Below are positions 27,012 through 34,237 of a DNA stretch of 64,000 nucleotides, piece by piece (positions within the stretch are counted from its first letter, which is position 1; each line of letters starts with the position of its first letter). Source of the DNA: Mycobacterium intracellulare ATCC 13950 (GTDB lineage Bacteria > Actinomycetota > Actinomycetes > Mycobacteriales > Mycobacteriaceae). Where the stretch lies: the NCBI RefSeq assembly GCF_000277125.1, contig NC_016946.1, positions 930,001 to 994,000 of the forward strand. Direction: 5' to 3'. The notes beneath the pieces were generated by a model, which was not told where the DNA came from, did not search any database, and saw nothing but the letters and a program-made list of their open reading frames with translations. A program made the translations under genes and the position numbers.

Positions 27012-28574
27012 ATGATCAAGTTCCCCCGACCTCCGCGCCCACCCATGCGCCCACCGCTGCGCGCGACCCCGTCGCTGTCGTTGCGGTGGCGGGTCATGCT
27101 GCTGGCGATGTCGATGGTCGCCATGGTCGTGGTGCTAATGGCGTTCGCCGTCTACGCCGTGATTTCGGCCGCGCTCTACAGCGACATCGACAACCAACTG
27201 CAAAGCCGGGCCCAGCTGCTGATCGCCAGCGGTTCCCTGGCCGCGGACCCCGGCAAGGCGATCGAAGGCACCGCCTATTCGGACGTCAACGCGATTTTGG
27301 TGAACCCGGGCCACGCCATCTACACCGCCCAGCAGCCCGGTCAGACCCTGCCGGTCGGTCCGGCGGAGAAGGCGGTCATCCACGGCGATCTGTTCATGTC
27401 GCGGCGCACCGCCGGCGATCAGCGGATCCTCGCCGTCCACCTGCAGAACGGCACCTCGCTGCTGATCTCCAAGAGCCTCAAGCCGACCGAGGCGGTGATG
27501 AACAAACTGCGCTGGGTGCTGCTGATCGTCGGCGGCGTCGGGGTGGCCGTCGCCGCGGTCGCGGGCGGCATGGTCACCCGGGCCGGCCTGCGCCCGGTGG
27601 GCCGCCTGACCGAAGCGGCCGAACGCGTCGCGCGCACCGACGACCTGCGACCCATCCCCGTGTTCGGCAGCGACGAATTGGCCCGGCTCACCGAGTCGTT
27701 CAACCTGATGCTGCGGGCGTTGGCCGAATCGCGGGAACGGCAGGCGCGGCTGGTCACCGACGCCGGGCATGAACTGCGCACCCCGCTGACGTCGCTGCGG
27801 ACGAACGTCGAGCTGCTGATGGCGTCGATGGAACCCGGAGCGCCGCGGCTACCCGAACAGGAGATGGTCGACCTGCGCGCCGACGTGGTCGCTCAGATCG
27901 AGGAATTGTCCACGCTGGTAGGCGATTTGGTGGACCTCACCCGCGACGACGCCGGCCAGGTGGTGCACGAGCCGGTCGACATGTCCGACGTGGTCGACCG
28001 CAGCCTGGAGCGAGTCAGGCGGCGCCGCAACGACATTCACTTCGACGTCGACGTGACGCCGTGGCAGATGTACGGCGACGCCGCCGGCCTGTCGCGTGCG
28101 GTCCTGAACCTGTTGGACAACGCGGCCAAGTGGAGCCCGCCGGGCGGTCACGTCGGCGTCACCATGCGGCAACTCGACCCGTCGCACGCCGAGCTGGTGG
28201 TCGCCGACCACGGCCCCGGGATTCCACCGCAAGAGCGCCGGCTGGTGTTCGAGCGGTTCTATCGTTCGACGACGGCACGGGCCATGCCCGGCTCCGGCCT
28301 CGGGCTGGCGATCGTCAAGAAGGTCGTGCTCAACCACGGCGGCTTGCTGCGCGTCGAGGACACCGTCCCGGGCGGCCAGCCCCCGGGTACCTCCTTCTAT
28401 GTGCTGCTGCCCGGACGGCCACTGCCGCCGGCGACATACTCCGCGACCGAGCCGGAGGCCGGCCAGGTAGACGCCGCGACCGAGGCGGGCGGGCCGGCGG
28501 CCGGCGACGAGGCGAACTCTGGGGAATCGGCGAACGTTATCTCAGTGGACTCTCAGTCCGCGCGGGCAAGGTAG
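27012..28574 (+). CDS. mprB: Sensor histidine kinase MprB
   Basis: 520 residues. Order: short basic/proline N-terminus, TM1 (about 28-52), extracytoplasmic sensor (53-165), TM2 (about 167-188), HAMP (190-242), HisKA with phospho-His253 in DAGHELRTPLTS, HATPase with N-box NLLDNAAKWS and G-boxes DHGPGIP and GSGLGLAIVK. The N-terminus (MIKFPRPPRPPMRPPLRA) is slightly longer than the H37Rv form. The last ~12 codons contain the MprA-type direct repeat for pepD, so coding and regulatory sequence overlap. Confidence 0.95.
   Translation: MIKFPRPPRPPMRPPLRATPSLSLRWRVMLLAMSMVAMVVVLMAFAVYAVISAALYSDIDNQLQSRAQLLIASGSLAADPGKAIEGTAYSDVNAILVNPGHAIYTAQQPGQTLPVGPAEKAVIHGDLFMSRRTAGDQRILAVHLQNGTSLLISKSLKPTEAVMNKLRWVLLIVGGVGVAVAAVAGGMVTRAGLRPVGRLTEAAERVARTDDLRPIPVFGSDELARLTESFNLMLRALAESRERQARLVTDAGHELRTPLTSLRTNVELLMASMEPGAPRLPEQEMVDLRADVVAQIEELSTLVGDLVDLTRDDAGQVVHEPVDMSDVVDRSLERVRRRRNDIHFDVDVTPWQMYGDAAGLSRAVLNLLDNAAKWSPPGGHVGVTMRQLDPSHAELVVADHGPGIPPQERRLVFERFYRSTTARAMPGSGLGLAIVKKVVLNHGGLLRVEDTVPGGQPPGTSFYVLLPGRPLPPATYSATEPEAGQVDAATEAGGPAAGDEANSGESANVISVDSQSARAR
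28540..28557 (+). promoter_or_regulatory. MprA box for pepD, inside mprB
   Basis: TCTCAGT at 28540-28546 and TCTCAGT at 28551-28557, an 11-bp direct repeat identical in the core to that upstream of mprA. It lies within the 3' end of mprB, about 90 bases before the pepD start. Confidence 0.65.
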
Positions 28575-28646
28575 GTCTGCGGCTACTGTTGAACCCAGCC
28601 GTCGACTTGCCGAAACACTGAGATAGAGGAAGAGCGACTTAGCGAC

Positions 28647-30101
28647 ATGACGAATGACCCGAGGTATTCGCCACCGCCGCAGCAGCCGGGATACCCTCCC
28701 GCGCCGAATCAGACTGCGTCCGTCCCGAGCCACGCGGGGTCCTCGGGCTATGCCCAGGGGCAGCAGCAGCCGTACAACCAGCAGTTTGACTGGCGCTATC
28801 GGTCGCAGCCGTCGCAGACGAGCCAGTTCCGTCCGCCCTACGAACCGTTCGGCAACACCGGCCCTGGCCGGATCCCCGGCACGGGTCCGATGCCCGGCAT
28901 GCCGCCCGGTATGCCGGCCGCACCGGAACCGCGAAAGCGTTCTCGCGCAGGGCTTTTGACCGCCGGGGCGTTGGCCATCGCGGTGGTGTCGGCCGGTATC
29001 GGCGGCGCGGCGGCGACGGCGATCGAGCTCGGCGACCACGCCTCGGGCAACGGCGGCGGGCGGGTCGTGGGGGCGGCGCCCAGCGTCCCGGCCGCGAACA
29101 TGCCACCGGGCAGCGTCGAACAGGTGGCCTCCAAGGTCGTGCCCAGCGTCGTGATGCTCGAGACCGATATCGGAAGGCAGTCGGAAGAGGGCTCCGGGAT
29201 CGTCCTGTCGACCGACGGGCTGATCCTCACCAACAACCACGTCGTCGCGGCCGCGGCGGGATCGCCCAAGCCTCCTGCGGGTCTCCCCGGGGCTCCGGTG
29301 CCTCCCGTCGCGCCGGGCGGACCCGGCGGACCCACACCGAAGACCACGGTGACCTTCTCCGACGGTCGTACCGCCCCGTTCACGGTGGTCGGCACCGATC
29401 CCACCAGCGACATCGCCGTGATTCGCGTGCAGGGCATGTCCGGACTCACGCCCATTTCCCTGGGCTCCTCGTCGGATCTGCACGTCGGTCAGCCGGTGGT
29501 GGCGATCGGGTCGCCGCTGGGTCTGTCGGGCACGGTGACCACCGGGATCGTCAGCGCGCTGAACCGGCCGGTGTCCACGACGGGTGAGTCGGGCAACCAA
29601 AACACCGTGCTGGACGCCATTCAGACCGATGCCGCGATCAACCCCGGTAACTCCGGCGGCGCGTTGGTCAACATGAGCGGCCAGCTGGTGGGCGTCAACT
29701 CCGCGATCGCCACCCTCGGCGGCGAATCGCCGGACGCCCAGAGCGGCTCGATCGGGCTGGGCTTCGCGATCCCCGTCGACCAGGCCAAACGCATCGCCGA
29801 CGAGTTGATCGCCACGGGCAAGGCGTCGCACGCCTCGCTCGGCGTCCAGGTGACCAGCGACAAGGGCACCCCGGGCGCCAAGGTCGTCGACGTCGTCGCG
29901 GGCGGCGCCGCCGCCGCCGCGGGCGTGCCGAAGAACGTGGTCGTCACCAAGGTCGACGACCGCCCGATCAACAGCGCAGACGCGTTGGTGGCCGCGGTGC
30001 GCTCCAAGGCGCCCGGCGACAAGATTTCGCTGACGTTCTCCGACCCCGCCGGCGGCGGGAGCCGGACTTTGCCGGTGACTCTCGGGAAGGCGGACCAGTA
30101 G
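28647..30101 (+). CDS. pepD: HtrA-family serine protease PepD
   Basis: 484 residues. A Pro/Gln-rich cytoplasmic N-terminus (~95 residues) is followed by one membrane helix (about 101-123), a trypsin-like domain with triad His198 (TNNHVV), Asp255 (SDIAVI), Ser336 (GNSGG), and a PDZ domain (about 390-484). A Pro/Gly-rich insert of ~28 residues follows the catalytic His. It acts outside the membrane as a protease/chaperone in envelope stress. It is downstream of mprAB and controlled by an MprA box within mprB. ATG 28647 is preceded by GAGGAAGAGCG at some distance. Confidence 0.95.
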   Translation: MTNDPRYSPPPQQPGYPPAPNQTASVPSHAGSSGYAQGQQQPYNQQFDWRYRSQPSQTSQFRPPYEPFGNTGPGRIPGTGPMPGMPPGMPAAPEPRKRSRAGLLTAGALAIAVVSAGIGGAAATAIELGDHASGNGGGRVVGAAPSVPAANMPPGSVEQVASKVVPSVVMLETDIGRQSEEGSGIVLSTDGLILTNNHVVAAAAGSPKPPAGLPGAPVPPVAPGGPGGPTPKTTVTFSDGRTAPFTVVGTDPTSDIAVIRVQGMSGLTPISLGSSSDLHVGQPVVAIGSPLGLSGTVTTGIVSALNRPVSTTGESGNQNTVLDAIQTDAAINPGNSGGALVNMSGQLVGVNSAIATLGGESPDAQSGSIGLGFAIPVDQAKRIADELIATGKASHASLGVQVTSDKGTPGAKVVDVVAGGAAAAAGVPKNVVVTKVDDRPINSADALVAAVRSKAPGDKISLTFSDPAGGGSRTLPVTLGKADQ

Positions 30102-30658
30102 TGAGAGTGGACGAACCCTCGACGACGGGGTTGTCGGAGCTCGGATATACGGTTGCACCCATGGAAACGGGGGCGGAATTGGTAGTTGGCCGGGCTCTGG
30201 TCGTGGTGGTCGACGACCGCACCGCGCACGGAGACGAGGACCATAGCGGCCCGTTGGTCACCGAGCTGCTGACCGAGGCGGGATTCGTCGTCGACGGTGT
30301 GGTGGCGGTCGCCGCCGACGAGGTCGAGATCCGCAATGCGCTGAACACCGCCGTGATCGGCGGGGTGGATCTGGTCGTCTCGGTCGGCGGCACGGGTGTC
30401 ACCCCACGCGACGTCACCCCGGAGGCCACCCGCGAGATCCTCGATCGCGAGATCCTCGGTATCGCGGAGGCGATCCGCGGCTCGGGGCTGTCGGCGGGCA
30501 TCATCGACGCCGGTTTGTCCCGCGGTCTGGCCGGGGTCTCCGGCAGTACGTTGGTGGTCAACCTGGCCGGCTCCCGCTATGCGGTGCGCGACGGAATGGC
30601 GACTCTTAATCCGTTGGCGGCCCAGATCATTGGGCAGCTGTCGAGCCTCGAGATCTGA
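30101..30658 (+). CDS. moaB2: MogA/MoaB-family molybdopterin protein
   Basis: 185 residues with the MogA/MoaB fold: VVVVDDRTAHGDEDHSGP (about 33-50), VSVGGTGVTPRDVTPEAT (molybdopterin-binding loop) and the NLAGS motif. It is expected to bind or adenylylate molybdopterin for cofactor assembly; H37Rv Rv0984 is the counterpart. GTG 30101 shares its first base with the last base of the pepD stop, so it is coupled to pepD; a start a few codons later is possible. Confidence 0.88.
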   Translation: MRVDEPSTTGLSELGYTVAPMETGAELVVGRALVVVVDDRTAHGDEDHSGPLVTELLTEAGFVVDGVVAVAADEVEIRNALNTAVIGGVDLVVSVGGTGVTPRDVTPEATREILDREILGIAEAIRGSGLSAGIIDAGLSRGLAGVSGSTLVVNLAGSRYAVRDGMATLNPLAAQIIGQLSSLEI

Positions 30659-30684
30659 TTCGCGGTCCTGGGGTCGGTCCGGCG

Positions 30685-30813
30685 GTGACAAGACCTTCCG
30701 GTTTCGAGGCCGAATTCGGTTCACGAACCCAGGAGTCAACGGACGGGCTCGATTCCAACGCGTACGAGCACGAGCAGTGGTTGCGGGAGAACGTGCCCCC
30801 GCACCACCGTTGA
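30685..30813 (+). CDS. Small acidic/aromatic protein, 42 residues (possible)
   Basis: GTG 30685 opens a 42-residue frame: MTRPSGFEAEFGSRTQE at the N-terminus and YEHEQWLRENVPPHHR at the C-terminus. The composition (Glu, His, Trp, few Arg) differs from the Arg/Ala-rich shadow frames of this GC-rich DNA. A short tail of the type xHExWLxExxPPHxx is common in small mycobacterial proteins, so I think it is real. It lies 26 bases after moaB2, in the same direction, with a GGTCGGTCCGG stretch before the start. The function is unknown. Confidence 0.45.
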   Translation: MTRPSGFEAEFGSRTQESTDGLDSNAYEHEQWLRENVPPHHR

Positions 30814-30877
30814 GCAGCGGCTCGCGTGTAAAGACATCACGACGCGGTCAACCTTTGGTGACTAATCGTTCGGGAAA

Positions 30878-30893
30878 TGTGTGATAGCGCACA
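30878..30893. promoter_or_regulatory. CRP-like palindrome upstream of mscL
   Basis: TGTGTGATAGCGCACA has perfect TGTG-N8-CACA symmetry, and position 5 and its mirror also pair (T, G to C-side mismatch only in the core). It deviates from TGTGA-N6-TCACA at those two inner positions. It lies 70-85 bases before the mscL start in a 304-bp spacer otherwise holding only the possible 42-residue gene. Confidence 0.45.
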
Positions 30894-30962
30894 ACCTGGC
30901 ATAGCGTTTTCTCCGGGCGGCAGCGCGCTGCCCCGATAGTCGGCGCTACGGGAGGTGTGCGC

Positions 30963-31382
30963 ATGATAAAGGGATTCAAGAGTTTCGTGATGCGCGGTGA
31001 CGTGATCACCGTGGCCATCGGTCTGGTCGTAGCCCTGGCCTTCTCCAACCTCGTCAAGGCCTTCACCGACAGCGTGATCAACCCGCTGGTCGCCGCCGTG
31101 CAGCCCGGTACGAAATTCGGATTGGGTTGGCAGCTCGGCGATGCGGGGAACAAGGCGACCTTCCTCGACATCGGATCGTTCATCTCGGCGATCATCTACT
31201 TCGTCGTCTTCATGACGGCCGTGTACTTCATGATCGTGGTGCCGTACAAGCACATCCAGGCCCGCCGCGGCGTCACCGTGTTCGGGGAGGAGCCGGCCAC
31301 CAAGGCATGCGCGGAGTGCAAGTCCGACATCCCGGAGGCCGCGCGCAAGTGCAAATACTGTGCCAGCCTCCAGACGGCCTGA
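30963..31382 (+). CDS. mscL: MscL-family mechanosensitive channel with C-terminal zinc ribbon
   Basis: 139 residues from ATG 30963, 7 bases behind GGAGG. The MscL core is clear: MIKGFKSFVMRGDVITVAIG amphipathic start and TM1 (about 14-40), periplasmic loop, TM2 (about 70-95) ending in MIVVPYKHIQ. In place of the usual C-terminal helix bundle there is a CxxC-x10-CxxC zinc ribbon (Cys116, 119, 130, 133). MscL opens under membrane tension to release solutes. The ribbon suggests metal or redox input or a protein contact; this is inference. The H37Rv mscL at this locus is on the opposite strand and, as I remember it, has no ribbon, so this may not be its ortholog. Confidence 0.85.
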   Translation: MIKGFKSFVMRGDVITVAIGLVVALAFSNLVKAFTDSVINPLVAAVQPGTKFGLGWQLGDAGNKATFLDIGSFISAIIYFVVFMTAVYFMIVVPYKHIQARRGVTVFGEEPATKACAECKSDIPEAARKCKYCASLQTA

Positions 31383-31418
31383 TCCAGCGAATACGGATGC
31401 GAGGCTGGGGCGACCCGC

Positions 31419-32099
31419 TCAGTGCAGGGTAAGCGTCACCGTCTGGCCCAACGCCGAGCCCGCCACCGTGTTCGCCACACGAGCCGGCAGCGCAACCAAC
31501 ACTACGCGGTCGGCATCGGCGGACTGGAGCTTTTCCTTGGCCGACACGAGGACCACGACGGCGTCGGTCGCCACCACCCTGGGGGCGGCATGGGCGGTTT
31601 CCGGCGTGCCGGTCGCCGGCGCCGCCAACACGTCGACCACATCCCCGGCGCGGACGAGGTCGATCAACGCGCCGTCCGCCAGATGCAGCGGCACGATGCG
31701 GGCCCCCGGTCCCGCCTTCGACCCGATCGCCGCCTCGGCCAGCCGGTTGCCCAGTAACCGGACGTCGGTGAGCACCTCGCCACGCCTGGCCGGGCCGGCC
31801 AGCGTCGAACCCACCACCGCGCCCACGTCGGCGCGAGCCCCGTCGGGAACTGTTGAGGCCAAACGCTTTTCGATTCGGACGTCGGCGGCGGTCAACGCGT
31901 TGCCGGGGCGCAGGTCGTGGTCGGCGACCACCACCTGCGTGTAGTCCCCGGCGGGATTGGAGCGCAGCGTCGCGATGCCGGCCAGCACGACCAGCCCGCC
32001 CGCCGCGACGCGGCGCGCCAGCACGGTGCGGGTCCAGTCCGGTCGCAACCACAGCGACAGCCGGCTCAATACGCTTGGGTTCAGCGATGATTCGCCCAC
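31419..32099 (-). CDS. SAF-domain membrane protein (CpaB/RcpC-like), Rv0990c-like
   Basis: 226 residues. A short N-terminus is followed by one membrane helix (about 27-45, VLARRVAAGGLVVLAGIA) and a SAF domain (about 55-115) with VVVADHDLRPGNALTAADV and RGEVLTDVRLLG. The C-terminal half (about 125-225) is beta-rich and resembles the RcpC/CpaB region of Flp pilus assembly proteins. I see no pilus genes nearby, so a pilus role is not supported. It is convergent with mscL and upstream of nothing obvious; ruc starts on the same strand further right. The position matches Rv0990c. Confidence 0.78.
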   Translation of the reverse strand: MGESSLNPSVLSRLSLWLRPDWTRTVLARRVAAGGLVVLAGIATLRSNPAGDYTQVVVADHDLRPGNALTAADVRIEKRLASTVPDGARADVGAVVGSTLAGPARRGEVLTDVRLLGNRLAEAAIGSKAGPGARIVPLHLADGALIDLVRAGDVVDVLAAPATGTPETAHAAPRVVATDAVVVLVSAKEKLQSADADRVVLVALPARVANTVAGSALGQTVTLTLH

Positions 32100-32163
32100 G
32101 GGGCAACGGTAGGCGCAACGCGGTGCCCGGGTCGCCGGTCAGCGACGCGCGTGTGGATAACGC

Positions 32164-32502
32164 TCAGTTGGTGGCCGCGGCGGCGGGGGAGGGTGTGGAG
32201 CTGCTGCTCGACTTCTCGCTCGAGGCGGACTTGTCATTGGAACCGGACTTCTCGCTGGAACCCGAGCTCGAACCCGAGTCGCTCGACGAGGAGCCGTTGG
32301 TGGAGGCGCTCGACTTCTTGCCGGACTCGCGGCTGTCGGTGCGGTAGAAGCCGCTGCCCTTGAACACCACTCCGACGGAGTTGAAGCGCTTGCGAAGCCG
32401 ACCGGAGCAGCGTTTGCACGTGGTCAGCGCATCGTCGGTGAAGGCTTGCACGATGTCGAAGCGATCGTCGCACTCGGTGCACTGATAGCTGTAAGTCGGC
32501 AC
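32164..32502 (-). CDS. ruc: Redox-regulated chaperone Ruc (FmdB zinc-ribbon protein), Rv0991c-like
   Basis: 112 residues. The N-terminal FmdB-type zinc ribbon has four cysteines (Cys8, 11, 29, 32) and MPTYSYQCTECDDRF start. The C-terminal ~55 residues are a disordered Ser/Lys/Gly tail. This is the architecture of M. tuberculosis Ruc, whose zinc-cysteine switch releases the tail under oxidation so that it can hold unfolding proteins with the DnaK system. A CIRCE element (32531-32557) lies 29 bases upstream, fitting HrcA-controlled heat-shock expression. Confidence 0.9.
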   Translation of the reverse strand: MPTYSYQCTECDDRFDIVQAFTDDALTTCKRCSGRLRKRFNSVGVVFKGSGFYRTDSRESGKKSSASTNGSSSSDSGSSSGSSEKSGSNDKSASSEKSSSSSTPSPAAAATN

Positions 32503-32530
32503 GAAAACCTCCGGATGATTGCAAACCTGG

Positions 32531-32557
32531 TTAGCACTCTAGCGTCTCAAGTGCTAG
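32531..32557. promoter_or_regulatory. CIRCE element (HrcA operator) for ruc
   Basis: TTAGCACTC, 9-bp spacer, AAGTGCTAG. The left arm matches the consensus TTAGCACTC-N9-GAGTGCTAA perfectly and the right arm at 7 of 9 positions. It is placed 29-55 bases upstream of the ruc start, where HrcA would block transcription except during protein-folding stress. Confidence 0.85.
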
Positions 32558-32590
32558 AACCGCCACGTGACATGTCTCATTCCCGACATG

Positions 32591-33190
32591 TCAGTGCGAA
32601 TCGAGGGCTATCAGTCCTCGTTGCGGCGTGAGCGCGTGGGTCATCGGGACGTCGTGCGGACCGGCCGGGATCTCGTCCAGCAATTCCGCGTCGCGGACGA
32701 GCGCCACCAGCGGCGCGTGGGGGTCACGGCCGCCCAGCGAGCGGTCGTAGAACCCCCGCCCCCGGCCCAGCCGCACGCCGGCGCGGTCGACGGCCAGCGC
32801 CGGCACCAGCACCAGGGCGGCCTCCGCCAGGGCGGCCGCCGGCAGCCACGGCTGCGGGGGCTCGAGCAATCCCCACCGGCCGGTGGTCAGGGTGCCGGGC
32901 CGGTATTCGCCCCACGACAGCGGCAGCGGCGTGTTGTCGGCGGTGGTGCGCGCAACCGGCAGCAGCACCCGGCCGGCGCGCCGCAGCAACATGTCCAGCA
33001 GCTCGATCGACCCTGGCTCGGTGCCCACCGGCACATAGGCGCAGACCGTGCTGTCGCTGGCCACAATGCTTTCCGGGGCTTCCAACTTTTCCCGCAGCAG
33101 GTCCGCCTCGGCGGCCCGAACGTCGTCGGCAACGCGGCGCCGGGCCGCGAGTAGCTGTTCGCGCAACGCGGCCTTGCCCGTGGTTGCCAT
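32591..33190 (-). CDS. 5-formyltetrahydrofolate cyclo-ligase, Rv0992c-like
   Basis: 199 residues. It converts 5-formyl-THF plus ATP to 5,10-methenyl-THF. Motifs: the N-terminal KAALREQLLAARRR helix, VPVGTEPGSIEL in the substrate site and the signature LGRGRGFYDRSL with the ATP/folate-binding loop. ATG 33190. It is divergent from galU with a 76-bp gap and 88 bp from the ruc start, on the same strand; CIRCE lies between them, so ruc has its own promoter. Confidence 0.92.
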   Translation of the reverse strand: MATTGKAALREQLLAARRRVADDVRAAEADLLREKLEAPESIVASDSTVCAYVPVGTEPGSIELLDMLLRRAGRVLLPVARTTADNTPLPLSWGEYRPGTLTTGRWGLLEPPQPWLPAAALAEAALVLVPALAVDRAGVRLGRGRGFYDRSLGGRDPHAPLVALVRDAELLDEIPAGPHDVPMTHALTPQRGLIALDSH

Positions 33191-33253
33191 GCGTCAACCA
33201 TGACAGCCAGGACTTTGCCCGCGCCACATCGACTCGGCAAAGCGGATGCGGGT

Positions 33254-33259
33254 TATCGT
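33254..33259 (+). promoter_or_regulatory. -10 element of galU (leaderless)
   Basis: TATCGT ends 7 bases before ATG 33267, the spacing of leaderless mycobacterial promoters. There is no Shine-Dalgarno sequence before galU. Confidence 0.5.
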
Positions 33260-33266
33260 GTGAACG

Positions 33267-34178
33267 ATGTCATGCCCAAACGTGGTGGTGCCACGCACGG
33301 CTGTTGTGCCCGCCGCCGGTCTCGGTACCCGCTTCTTGCCGGCAACCAAAACGGTGCCCAAGGAACTGCTGCCGGTGGTCGATACCCCGGGCATAGAGCT
33401 GGTGGCCGCCGAGGCGGCCGAAGCCGGCGCCGAACGGCTGGTGATCATCACCTCCGAGGGCAAGGACGGCGTCGTCGCGCATTTCGTCGAAGACCTCGTA
33501 CTGGAAAGCACGCTGGAGGAGCGCGGCAAAACCGCGATGCTCGACAAGGTCCGCCGCGCGCCGCGACTGATCAAGGTCGAGTCCGTCGTGCAGAGCGAAC
33601 CGCTGGGGCTCGGCCATGCGATCGGGTGCGTGGAATCGCGGCTGTCCGACGACGAGGACGCGATCGCGGTGCTGCTGCCCGACGACCTGGTGTTGCCGAC
33701 CGGCGTGCTGGGCACGATGTCGAAGGTGCGGGCCCACCACGGCGGCACCGTGTTGTGCGCGATCGAGGTCACCCCCGAAGAGATCAGCGCGTACGGCGTT
33801 TTCGACGTCGAGCCGGTGCCCGACGATGAGAACCCCGACGTGCTGCGGGTCAAGAGCATGGTCGAGAAGCCCAAGGCCGAGGACGCGCCGTCGCTGTTCG
33901 CCGCGGCGGGCCGATATGTGCTCGACCGCGCCATCTTTGACGCGTTGCGCCGCACCGAGCGCGGGGCCGGCGGCGAAGTGCAACTCACCGACGGCATCGC
34001 CCTGCTGATCGCGGAGGGCCACCCGGTGCATGTGGTCGTGCACCGCGGATCTCGACACGACTTGGGAAATCCTGGCGGCTACCTCAAGGCTGCGGTTGAC
34101 TTTGCATTGGATCGTGACGACTACGGCCCGGATTTGCGGCAATGGTTGGTGGCGCGATTGGGCCTGGCCGAGCAGTAG
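33267..34178 (+). CDS. galU: UTP-glucose-1-phosphate uridylyltransferase
   Basis: 303 residues; makes UDP-glucose for envelope polysaccharides and trehalose. The nucleotide-binding start is AAGLGTRFLPATKTVPKELL (about 15-34), followed by the LPDDLVLP sugar-nucleotide motif and GRYVLD. Length and motifs match the bacterial GalU family. Predicted to be leaderless from its -10 motif. It probably leads the galU-glp-rimJ transcript, with a 59-bp gap to glp. Confidence 0.95.
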   Translation: MSCPNVVVPRTAVVPAAGLGTRFLPATKTVPKELLPVVDTPGIELVAAEAAEAGAERLVIITSEGKDGVVAHFVEDLVLESTLEERGKTAMLDKVRRAPRLIKVESVVQSEPLGLGHAIGCVESRLSDDEDAIAVLLPDDLVLPTGVLGTMSKVRAHHGGTVLCAIEVTPEEISAYGVFDVEPVPDDENPDVLRVKSMVEKPKAEDAPSLFAAAGRYVLDRAIFDALRRTERGAGGEVQLTDGIALLIAEGHPVHVVVHRGSRHDLGNPGGYLKAAVDFALDRDDYGPDLRQWLVARLGLAEQ

Positions 34179-34237
34179 CCCGGCGGTAACCCGGCCGGCG
34201 GGCCGCCCGTCAGGCAGCGAGGGCAGAGAGGCGCGCT

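Noticed and set aside
33259..33274. TGTGAACGATGTCATG as a CRP site at galU
   Set aside because: One arm is good and the other deviates. The sequence overlaps the predicted start codon and transcription start of galU, so it is more likely chance plus coding constraint.
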